Shown here piece by piece: positions 11,634 through 23,600 of a DNA stretch of 64,000 bases. Source of the DNA: Blastobasis lacticolella (taxonomy: Eukaryota; Arthropoda; Insecta; Lepidoptera; Blastobasidae); the NCBI GenBank assembly GCA_905147135.1, contig LR990041.1, positions 18,661,907 through 18,725,906 on the forward strand, in the 5' to 3' direction. Both the position numbers and the translations under genes were made by a program. Position 1 is the stretch's first letter, and every line of letters starts with the position of its first letter. The notes under the pieces were generated by a model. It did not search any database. It saw nothing but the letters and a program-made list of their open reading frames with translations, and was not told where the DNA came from.

Positions 11634-14600
11634 CTGAAAATCATTGTCATTATCAGTCTGTACTCGTTCGCAGTGGCCGTGTGGTGTCCAGCAGAGTAGA
11701 ATAGTACCAACCCCTTACACTCGTGGGTGTCGTACAAGGCGACTAATGTGTTCGAGGCAAAAGATCTAGAGTCTCCGTAAGCTGGAAAATGGTCAGCAGC
11801 GTTTTCCATTATTATATTTATAACACTGCGATCGAGATTATAGCAATAACCTCCCCTTTCGTGGGAGAGGCCCCAAGTCTTGCAGTGGACTGTTATGATG
11901 ATGATGACATACGCCCCGAGACATGAGCCTAATGCATCCTGTGCTCGGCTTGCCGCATCCAGCATACACCAGCAGCCGCAAACCGTCACTTCACCTCAGC
12001 CGGAGAGCGTCCCACACTATGCTCGTCAATCCGCGGTCTCAGAGTGTGGTCAAAATTTAATAAAAAAATCGTCTTGGCGTAAATGTACCGGTTGTGCTCT
12101 CGCGCACGAGGGCCCGGGTTCCGCCTTGGCCATGATCCAAGATTTTGCAGATCAGATAATCATAGTGGAGCGACTGCCTTTTGACCCCGGTGACCTTGTT
12201 AACATGGGAACCTGACCAGATTAGATAATGCTTACACATTCAGTCGCATGCATGTGCAATTTTACCACGATGTTTTCACTCACCGAGAGGGTTCTTTTGG
12301 TTACGAGTAGGTACAACATATGCGGTAAAGTTTCATCAAAATTCGTTCAGTAGTTCTAGGGTGAATGATTGGCATTTTTTTTTATGTCATTCAGTAGGCA
12401 AACAGGCAAGCGGGCCACCTGCTGGAAAGTGGTCACCACTGTCTATAGACATTAGCAACACCAAGAGTATCGCCAATGCGTTGCCCACCTCTATAACACG
12501 TTGCTCTGGCAGCAAAAAGACAAATGCCCCCCCACTGCCAAAGCCACGGTTCCCCAAATCCCCACCCCATGGAGCACTGGAAACCTTACTCACCGGCAGA
12601 AACACAACACTACCCATTATTTTATTGCGTTGTTGTATTGTGCATATTTGTATCGTAATGGCCAGTTTTCTTGCACTTGGTTTGCCCAGTATTTGGCGAC
12701 GCATACAGCATTTGGACTGGCCTCGAATAAGTCCTCCATTGTGCAAGTTTTAGGACACCCCGAGCATGAAACGAGGTGGTCCATGGTCTAGTGTAATATC
12801 ATGACGTGCTATCCATGAAATCCACAACGATATTTATTAACTTCTTACCAATGCAGGCGCGTGGTCCCTCGCCGAACGGCATGTAGGTGTACGGTGGGAT
12901 CATCGCTTCGTTCTCCGGCAGGAACCGGTCCGGATCGAACCGTGTGGGCTCAGGGAAGAACCGCTCATCGTAGTGCATCCCGATGGCGTTGACGTACACG
13001 GGCGTGCCGGCTGGCAGCGACAGCTTCTCGTCCACGGCGTAGTCGCGTGCGCAGACGCGGTCCAGCCAGCCCATCGGGGGGTACATGCGCATTGCCTCTG
13101 TGAGCAAATACATATTTTCCATACACTTTTACTGTAACTGTACACTGTACTGTCCATAGTGTAATACAAAATAAAGACAAAAATAAATAAAATGAAAATC
13201 TTAATTCTAACCATCTAGCAGTTTGGTCCAGTAAAGAGCACTTATATATATACTACCCTTTACTGAACAAAACCGGCCTAGATCCCATATGGACATCGTT
13301 CCAGTGCCTAACAATACACTGCAGCGCCGTCTAGCCCCAAATGTATCTAAAACGTAATATATTGAGTACTTACCTATGATATTGACGTTTTTTCCGCATG
13401 CATATATTTACTTAAATATTTTTAATTGTATATTTAATTATGTATTGTTGTACATTTAAAAATGAATACTTGATTTCGAGAATAGTATACGCTTAAATGC
13501 CAGCAAAGCGTTAACTTTTTATTAAAGGGGTTTGAATATACCCATTTTCATTTGCCGTCAGTTTCGCCTCTTTAACCAGATGTATTTTATGAAATGGCTA
13601 ATTATCTAAATCAAATAATATGCAACAGAAAGGTTACTTACTGTTGACTGATAATACCTACAAAGTTTCAATGTAATTGGATCCGTTTTCAAGATAAATA
13701 CAATTTTTTTTGTTTGAAAATTTTAGTTTCCGCTATTTTCGCCATACAAAACGCCAATTTCATAAGAAGGGACCTAATAACCTAAGCACAAAATATCTGC
13801 ATAAAAATGTTATTTACCTACTTCCTGGCAAACCGCCACACAAGCTGTGGCGGCCGCAGACGGGGGTACCCTGACTTCAATGGATTCTCCGACAGACAGT
13901 GCGTGACACGTTTGTGGCACGGTAACCGAAAATGCCAAACTTTGCAGGGGTAGGTAATAGCTACAGTAGATCCGTCTAGCAAGGAAGCTTATATATTGCA
14001 TTTGATAACGGGTAGGCTTAGTGCCTACCCGTATTGAATTTAAGAGGAGCTGTAGAGGGCTTAACTTCATTACATTACGCTAAGTAAATATCGGGATAAT
14101 GTAGTAGATAATTACCTTTTAACACACAGTTTAAATATGTGAGAGAAGATAAAGTATTCAAATCAAAACTGTCCTGGCCTAATCGCTCGCTCGTCTCCTT
14201 TAGTTCTTCATAAAGTTTATCCTGAAACAAGGTTAAGGTTGGTAAGATATATTGTCGAAAAGGAGGTAGGTGAGGTATAAAGATTAGGTACATTTCGAAC
14301 CATTCGAAAAAAGATTACCAAGTCTTAACCGATAACCAATAACTAAGCCAAGGATTAAGAGTGTTCTCAATTAAAAAAATGAACATTGCTTGCCTCGATA
14401 ATGAAATTGAACGCCGAGGTACCTACATGAGGTGTTAGGAAGGGTCAGGTAGTATATTTGATCGGGGCTAGCGCCGATCGAATATCTTATCTACGTGTGA
14501 AAAGCATGAGTATCAAGGAGGTGAGGGCTATAAAAGAAGAAGGAAAGAAAGAAATAAGGATGAGGTTATGACGATCCCGCCTAGGTAGGCTGAGTAGGTA

Positions 14601-17600
14601 CTGGGAGATGATGAGGATTATGACAATGATGGTGAATCTAAAGAGGCGATAAAAACCTGTAAATCTGGCTGGTGCGCCATTTCGTACACGGCGAATGAGG
14701 AGGCGGAGGCTGAGGTGTCGAACCCTCCTTGTACGAATATCACCGACTGAGCCAACATCAGATCGTCCGGTGACTCTGCGGAAATAGTAATCAGTTGAAT
14801 TTCTATAGACACAACTAGCACGCGCCTTTGTAATGTTTATCAGAATAAATAAAATAAATAAATAAATAAACGTTTATTTTCTCATTTATTTATTTATTTA
14901 TTTAACCATTTATTGTACACAAGATTGTGTCTCCCATTAATTTACACATCACAATTTACATTTTATTTAAACACTTATGGGAGACTGATGCCTAAGCTAG
15001 GCAAGAAGCGTGTATTTCAGGTCACCAGGCCCCCCTCGCACTACTGTACATAATATAATGTTTGCAATGTCTCGTATGTTAGGGAATAATATATAATATA
15101 TATATATATGCAAACCAAAATAAACATTCAGAGTATCTACCTAAATGTTTACTTATACATACATAAATGATATAATTATAATATAAATACGTATTTTTGA
15201 GTTAGTATTGTTAGTAATATTTTTATTTAGCTAATAGTTGTAAGTACCACTTACAGAAAGTTCTGTTTTGGTGTTACTAGTGGGATATGTGGCAAGGTGG
15301 GAACTTAAAATTTGTTACATTTTTATAGTGATCTAACTAACTGGTAGAAGGATAGACTCTGTTCTATCATAGCTGAGTTTTTTAAGGTAACTGGTGACTC
15401 TCTTTTTGCAAAGCAAATAGTTAAGCGCATAGATGTTGAGTACTTTATTTACATTATTGTATATAAAGCCTCCCAGGAAACAGAAAAATCTTTGGCCAAA
15501 ACTTGTTACAATGGGGGGATCAGGATGTGGCACCGTATACGGTCTTCTACGGGATTTTGTGGTTGAGGATGGGGGGATGTATGTGACCGTGCCACTGTGG
15601 TTAGTAAATCGAGCTCCATACTCATAGAAACTTACTTTTTAAAAAATTGTAACGTCGTCAGTGTACCTTCCTCTATCCAGCATGGAAGTATAAACGACAC
15701 AAGTTACTCCGTTCGTGAGAAAAAAAATGTTTTGTTTTTTTTTGTATGGGAAAAAACACTTAAAGTACATTTTCTCGAAACTTAATGGAACTGAAGGGCT
15801 GGTGCTCACATTAACTTTTGTATCCTACACGGCGAACAAGATGACATACAATTCATGCACCTTTCGATGCCGCTTTGCATGTACCAAATATTTGCAGTTT
15901 CGAACTTCAGCTGTGTTATAATTAAAATCATAAACGTAAAATAAGTAAACTTACCGACCGATTACTTTATATTGTCACTAGTTATCAGACTGCTAATGAC
16001 TTTCGTTGAAAAACGGTATGGAATATGTACTTTTGTTTTTTTAAAATAACAAATAATTATGAGTTATAGAAACAGTTCTTGTTTAAATTCTGTTTTAAGC
16101 GAACTTTTCCTTTGCAAAGTCTTAATGGTTTTTTATTCCAGGTTCAGGGACTACAAATGATGGGAACACAGCTCGGAAATTTTTTGAAGATCCTGTAAAA
16201 ACAGCATCTATCACTGGATTGGATTCCCGTTTGATCCAAAGATTTGCAACATTTCTACGTGTGATTACTTGTGGGGAGCCTGTTAATGTTGACGCGTTTG
16301 CAAACTTTTCACGCCTCACTGCTGAAATGTATGTGGAGCTCTATGGCTGGTATTATATGCCATCGGGTGTCCACAAACTTTTACTGCATGGTGCTGCAAT
16401 TATCAAGCATTACAATATCATGCCCATTGGTAAATTGTCTTAAGAAGCATCGGAAGCCAGAAACAAAGATTTCAAGAAAATCCGAGAACATCATTCGCGT
16501 AAATTTTGTCGTAAAGCGACAAACGAAGACATTTTCAATGGTCTCCTTGTATCCTCAGATCCCTACTTGTCCAGCATCAGACCTGTACTGAGAAATAAAA
16601 CAAAAAGAAGTATCACTGACGATATGAAACCTCTTCTTATTATTGATGATGATTCTGGTGTAGACAAGGAGAACATTGAATTTGTCGATGTTAGTGCATC
16701 AATGATGGACTCAGATTTAGAGGACTCTGATGATGGTGAAGATACTCTCAGTTAGGAGTTAGTGGAGCTTTGCATCAATCGTGATGCCTAGACATTTATT
16801 TCGGATTTGTTAATGTTATTATATGTCAGTAAAAGGTCATTAACCAACGACAATGTTAACAAAGCGGTCGGCATAATGACAATAGGAATAAAGCGGAAGG
16901 CAATTTCTGGGATTCTTTAAAAAAATAAGTAGGTACGTTTTTATGTATACAGTTTAAAAAAATATAAAGACAATGTAAACAAACCGATCGCCAGTTTCTT
17001 TGAAATAATTATTTGTTATTTAAAAAAACGAAAGTACATAATCCATACCGTTTTTCAACTAAAGTCATTAGCAGTCTGATAACTAGTGACAATATAAAGT
17101 AATCGGTCGGTAAGTTTACTTATTTTACGTTTATGATTTTAATTATAACACAGCTGAAGTTCGAAACTGCAAATATTTGGTACATGCAAAGCGGCATCGA
17201 AAGGTGCATGAATTGTATGTCATCTTGTTCGCCGTGTAAGATACAAAAGTTCATGTGAGCACCAGCCCTTCAGTTCCATTAAGTTTCGAGAAAATGTACT
17301 TTAAGTGTTTTTTCCCATACAAAAAAAAACAAAACATTTTTTTTCTCACGAACGGAGTAACTTGTGTCTTTTATACTTCCACGAAGGTACACTGACGACG
17401 TTACAATTTTTTTTTTTTAAATATCTCACAGTAAGTTTCTATGAGTATGGAGCTCGATTTACGAACCACAGTGCGTGCGGTGTTGCGAAAGTGTTGTGTG
17501 GAGAATAAATAATTGGCGCACTGTCAGTACTGATATCGTTTGATAGAGTTCAGAGGTTGAGAATCTAAATGGGAGAAAACACATTACTTTAAGTAATGAG

Positions 17601-20600
17601 CGTTGGGCTCTCTCCAAAGTCAAAAGTGTGGTTTTAGGAGCACCTCCCCATGAAGTAATGAAGTAGATTAAGAGGGACTGACAGAGCGCAAAATAAACAG
17701 ATTTCATTAGATTTATGTCGGAAATATGTCTTAGTGTTTTAAATATGTATATTAACTTACGAACTCTATTTGATAATGTTTCTATGTGGGATTTAAAATT
17801 CAAATATATAATTTCATTGACACAACTAAGCGGCACACAAAGACACCTTTCAAAGTTACGACATGTATGTGATATGGTGGGAGGTAGTGGATCAAGATTA
17901 GGTTGTAGGTTATAAATGGAGAACTTCATGTATTTTGTCTTGTCCGTATTCAATGTTAGTTTGTTTTGTAGGAGCCATTCCGTCACCCGGCTGAAACCCA
18001 ACTGTGCAGATGCGTGAGCTTCGCTTCAACTTTTTTCCCTAAAAAGCAGGACTGTATCGTCAGCGTAGGTGATTATTTTGCCCCCTGCAAGCTTGAGTTC
18101 GCACAGATCGTTTATGAAAACGAGAAACAGAGTTGGACCAATTATGCTGCCTTGGGGGACACTGTATGAGATTGGTAATTCATTGCTGATGTTTTGATCA
18201 ATCTTAACAGACTGGAAACGGCCATACAATTAATCCTTAAAAAGGCACAGCTATGTGCCTCTGATACCAAGTCTCTCGAGCTTGCTTACCTCTCGAGCTT
18301 GCTTACCAAGAGCGGAATTGACACCGTATCAAACGCCTTGGAAATGTCAAGAAAGATTCCAATAGCTTTCTTTCTCTTATCCAAACTAGTTGCCAAAAAG
18401 TGAGTTAGTTCATTTACCGCATTACTCGTCGACATTTCTGCCCTAAAGCCGAACTGAGCCGAAGATAAAAGTTTATTCGATCCTAGATATTTAATAAGCC
18501 GCTTGTTCATAATTTTTCCTAGAACCTTAAATAATGTTGGTAGAATAGCTATCGGGCGATAATTAGTGACAAGGTCTTTGGCTCCACTCTTAAATATCGG
18601 ATGAATAATCGATTTTTTAAACTGCTTGGGGAAGATTCCAGATTGTAGAGAGAGATTGCAGATATGTGTAATAATTGGGACCAACACATCTTTATTTTCT
18701 TATAGCAGCCGCCCGAAAATTGATCTCCTCCAGTAGCACAGTCACTTCGAAGAGACATGATTATACGTTCAACCTCGGGTTCATCTGTGGGTAAGAGTGC
18801 CATGGAGTTCAAGGGCAAGCACGTGCTTGTAGTTGGTGGATGAGGAGGTAGAGATGAGAATTGTTGGGCTAACCGTTTTCCAACGCCAACGAAGTATTCG
18901 TTGACTTCATTTATGGACTGTTCAGGTGTGGAGGAAAGGGATAGTAGAGTGGAAATTGTCTCCTTTGGCTTTTTTCTATTTGTGATGGAGTTTATACTTT
19001 CCCATATAACTTTTTTTTTTTTTATGTCATTCGGTAGGCAAACAGGCAAGCGGGCCACCTGATGGAAAGTGGTCACCACTGCCTATAGACATTAGCAACA
19101 CCAAGAGTATCGCTAATGCGTTGCCCACCTCTATAACACGTTGCTCTGGCAGCAAAAAGCAAATGCCACTCCACTGCCAAAGCCACGGTTCCCCAAATCC
19201 CCACCCCATGGAGCACTGGAAACCTTACTCACCGGCAGAAACACAATACTATTTAAAAGAGTATTATTTAGCTGCGATATTCTGTATGGTGGAGGTACTT
19301 CCCCAGTCGGGCGGCTCCAATTCGAACGAGATACCCCGCTATGCCCTACCTCTCTTATTATTGGAACCTGCCAGTTTTATTTCATTAGCTTCATATTGGC
19401 GTTTAGTTTTCTTAATAAGCTCATTGCAAAAGTTTCTATATCTGGTATAGGTTAGTTTCAGAACTTCATTTTCAGAATTTTGTTTAAAATGTTTGTGTAA
19501 GTTGTCTCTATGTATGATACGTCGTACAATACCAGTCGTGATCCATGGTTTAATTAACCGTTTTCTATTTGGTATTTTAACTTGGGAACTATGGGTCTCG
19601 ATACAGTTGCTCAAGATTTTAGTGAACATTTCAGTAGCTGTATTGGGGTCGTTGCATTGTAAGATATTTGTAAAGTCAACCATTTTTAGCTCATCCGACA
19701 ATTTAGTGTAGTTTATATAATTCTTAATCTTTGTTTCTACAGGTGGTTTTGGTGTCTTGCGATCGCGGAAAAGTAGTAAAGTTTCGTGGTCTGTAAGTGA
19801 AGAGTGCGCTACGAGGGTATTTGCCGGTAGGTTGGTTTTTAATATAATGTGGTCGAGACAACTGTCTCCACGCGTGGGAAGTGTATGAGCGGGAAGTAGG
19901 CCGTGGGATGCTAAAAGGTTCAGGTATGTGGATTTATATTGGTCGTGATGTGATTCGGTTATGTTGATGTTTATGTCTCCTACAATAATTATGGTATGAA
20001 ATTTGTTTAGAGAATTCAAAATTATGTCAAGTGTGCGAAAAAGTTTGTTAAATCCCTTTGGGACGGAGACCTATAGATTGCTATTACTGCTATTCCAAAT
20101 TTGCATTTTAACAATTTGCAAGAATATAAATAAATAATAGTAATAAATATTCGTGGACAAATTCACACAGCGCCATCTAGCCCCAAACTAAGCAAAGCTG
20201 CTAGATAACTGATATACTACTTCAATGTTTTTACTTATTTGTTTATGTGAAATACTTGTGTAAGACTGTTTGTTTTCCTCAATAAATAAATTAAATACTT
20301 TTAAATACATACTTATTATTCATAGAACACCCAGACCCGTAACAGAAATAAAAAAATATCATTTTAATTTCTGCCCGGCCGGGAATCGAACCCAGGACCT
20401 CTTGCGTGGCAGACCGGCATGTTGACCTTGATTGAACGAACATTGAACCACTTAGGTCGTCAGATATACATTTGTTGCACACTCAAAAATTTCGATTATC
20501 TACTGATAACCTATCCGAGCTCAGGATGATTGATTGATTAACTAGGTTATTTATATAATGTTGTTATACTAAAATTGTAATCTGTGTGTAATAAAATTAC

Positions 20601-23600
20601 GAACGAGTTTCGCTTCGAAATAACTTTGTGTATGCATTCAGCAATATTTCATGCCTGTGCCTGATACACGCCTTCTACCAAAAGTCTTCCACACGGACCG
20701 CTTTTGAGCTGCCAGCATCCATCGACATCTCACGGCTAATGGCGGATCGTCTATCCATCCATCGCATCCAAATCACCATAATTCCATGCCCCTGCTTATC
20801 CCACTAGGTGAGGGTAGGGTCGACACAATATGTCTCTTTCTTCTATTGTGCCTATCACTCGTCAACTCGGTTCTCACTCCAATTAACCGCACGTCGTCAT
20901 TCACGCAGTCCACCCACCACAGCCAAACATGATAACTTCAAAACAAGAGAAGGTTATGGTACGGAAGAGGGGTTATACTCTGCAGTTGTAACTATTAAGG
21001 GGAGAAGTGTATACTATGGAGTTATTAAGTAAAAGAAAATGCGGTGACCATACTGTTGCCCTTCTGCAGCTCGTCCTGACGCATGCGCAGTAGAATGTCC
21101 ACGAGGTCCCCTCGCGCGTTTTCCCCCTCCGCCATACGCTTCTGCACCATAGCGTTGAACAAATTTTGGAAGTATCGGAGCGTACTACGCGGGAACATGG
21201 AGAATCTGGCACCAATTATAAAAAAAAATAGGTTGAAAAGAGGAACGGCAGTAGGATATGGCAGAGTCAGTGAGATGCTAAGGTGTGGTAGGTGTTTTGC
21301 ATATAAGTAGATATGGAGAAGGCTTACGATCTATTGAAGAGGAAAGTGCTGTGGAATGTGCTGTAATTATTTGGATCAAAATGCCGCCACATTCACTAAT
21401 ACGCGTTCTATGTAGAGTAGTGCATGGGCTTACTCAGACTGGTTTAGTATGTCTAAAGGATTTAGATACTAGATAGTGGTGTGTGACGTCACCCTGAACT
21501 CTTTAATTTGAAGAATAAGAGTGGTGCTAGTGGGAATGTCCATTTCACTGATGACCAGGTTCGCATCGTGAGCTGCAGATGATGTGGGATGAAAAGACAC
21601 TAGAGGAAATGTGGAAAAGGCAACAGTAACATTCGGTGTTTGAAAGAAATGACCTAACTTAACAAAACCGTTTGTCTTAGGTCATATTAATTCGTCAACA
21701 ACTTCGAGAATAGAGCTCCCAACAGATAATGGTGCGGATGATACATGTGCATTCAACACAAGATGCGTCGTGTAATAGGTACGAGTAATATCAACCCCTT
21801 TGACTTACAGGAACTGTTCAAGGCATACAAACAAATTACAGCTTCAGAAGACCAGAAAATTGACTTTGATTGAATTGAATTAAATTAATTGAATTATTTC
21901 CTCTGTTCCGTGCAAACTGCCTGAGAATTCCACAGTGGATTGTTAGAGATGTGAGTCTTTTACGTCCCTGCTGGAACATATTTTTGCACTGGATGGACTA
22001 AATGATGCGTACAACTATGTGCTATCATCGCACCGCTTGTGATCAACAGTTCATCCGCACACCTTGGAACCAAATTGGTCGCAAACTGTGCAGTTCCAAA
22101 GAAACTTTCTCCCACGGTCACTATGGTTATGATATAAGATCCCTAGAGAGGTCCCCTGGAGTTTTGTATAGGGTCGGCAACACGGGTGTACCCACCCCTG
22201 GTATTGCAAACGTCCATAGGCTGCGGCAACTGCTTACCATCAGGCAGGACGCATTCTTGTTGCCACCATGGCATAATAAAAACGGTTGTCAATAAAGTAT
22301 TAAATAGGAAAAATAATAATCACCTGAATACGTCAACGAGCTCCGGTAGGAAGAAAATGCTAGTCCAAGAAAGGCCGCGCCATAACGTGAATTTCGCGAA
22401 GTCGTGCGTGACTCGTCGGAGAGCGCTCTCTCCTGTGCGAGTCGCTTCGCCTTGCAGGTCAAACGCCACGGCGCCGATCACGTCGGTCGTGAAATCGCTG
22501 AATAGTGACTGGAAAAGGCAAAACAAAATAAATACCGTCATCATCATCATAAATTTAAGAGTATGACTCTTGTCGGTGGAGCAATCGCCACTCTTCTCTC
22601 CTGTCTGCCAATTCTCGGCCTTCCTCTTTTTCTCTTTCCCTCAATACCCTCAATGGCCGATAAATGACTCCCGAGACTGTTCAACCACTCTCAGGGTCCT
22701 CAGCAAAAGACCTTGGTCAACCTCGATTCGCAAACGGTATTAATATTAGGAGATGCACATAAAGAGTGACGAGCGTCGGTGACCTAGTACTAACCTGTGG
22801 TGGTGGTTTGAATCACAATTACTCTTTTCTGAGTTATGTACAGTAGTTGAATACTAACCGATGTTATTACTGTGAGGGAAAACATCGTGATGAAACCTGC
22901 ACATTCAGTAGGCGACTAAATGTGTAACCATGATCCAATCTGTTAACATGGTCACGGAGGTCAGATGGCAGTTGCTCCACTGTAATTACCTGATCTGACA
23001 AATCCTGGATCATGTTCAGGGCGGACCCTAGGCTCTCGTGCGCGAGAGCATAACCGGGAAATTAACGTCAATAACATAAAAAGTGATGAGCTCGTTCTCA
23101 TTGCGGTGTTGAAGATCGATTAGTCAAAGAAAATGAAGATGTGAACTATGCATGTTCATATTGTTCATACCAGGCGACAAAAGAGAGAAAGATGAGACCG
23201 ACCGATACAGCAGTGCTTGTTTATCAATTTTGTTTTCTTCAATTGGACTATCAGCATTAGCAACAGCCCCATCCTTACAGCATTTTGATTAATCAGTTAG
23301 TACCTAATCACTTTTCCCACTAATATTATAAATACGAAAGTTCTAGTGTCTATGTTTGTTACCTCTTCACCATATGAACAGGTTTGGATATTTGGTAGGT
23401 AACATTAGGGTCTGGAATAAGACACAGGGTATGTTTTATCTCCACTCCCTGCCCAACTTTCACGACATAACGTGTAGTCCACGCGGGCAGAGCCGCAAGC
23501 CGTCATAAACAAAAATTTAACTCTTACTCTAAGCTCTAAGGATTCCTTTGCAGCCAAGTTGTCGGTGATCCTTTGCTGTAGGTCCAGCTGGCGCTGCTTC

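Larger units (their letters stand above)
15593..17473 (+). mobile_element. Transib-type DNA transposon (RAG1-related), defective
   Basis: A 1,881 bp element bounded by CACTGTG on the left and its complement CACAGTG on the right, with 5 bp CGTGC duplications outside. Arms 15593-16060 and 17005-17473 are inverted repeats of about 468 bp with scattered mismatches. The interior holds a broken frame resembling the C-terminal part of Transib/RAG1 recombinases. Transib elements are known for CAC-first termini, similar to the RSS heptamer CACAGTG, and for 5 bp GC-rich target duplications; both are met. It lies in P450 intron 5 and inside the coding region of the older LINE. N-terminal transposase parts, including the first two catalytic Asp, are absent, so it could move only with help. 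Confidence 0.88.
15333..20125 (-). mobile_element. Jockey-like LINE, 5'-truncated and interrupted
   Basis: Minus-strand LINE in P450 intron 5. Coding order: end of an APE-type endonuclease (YRSPSQRDL, IIIVGDINI), linker, RT motifs [29 protein letters not shown] and YADDTVLLF, thumb words LLTLERAQRSLLKVM, and the C-terminus FFCFLGGFIYNNVNKVLNIY ending at 15333. It is broken by several frameshifts, by a family C insertion near 19012-19375 and by the Transib element at 15593-17473. It is 5'-truncated near 20125, next to a SINE. Confidence 0.85.

Noticed and set aside
11528..11989. 153-codon minus-strand frame
   Set aside because: It overlaps P450 exon 9 in another frame and reads into repeat family E; the exon's own frame has family motifs and the stop.
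12387..12753. Open frames of 96-130 codons on both strands
   Set aside because: They lie in repeat family C, which recurs at 19012 and 54128 with different indels that break these frames.
15593..17473. Foldback of the LINE itself (tandem inverted LINE copies)
   Set aside because: The arms carry no LINE coding sequence and end precisely at CACTGTG with CGTGC duplications, which fits a DNA transposon.
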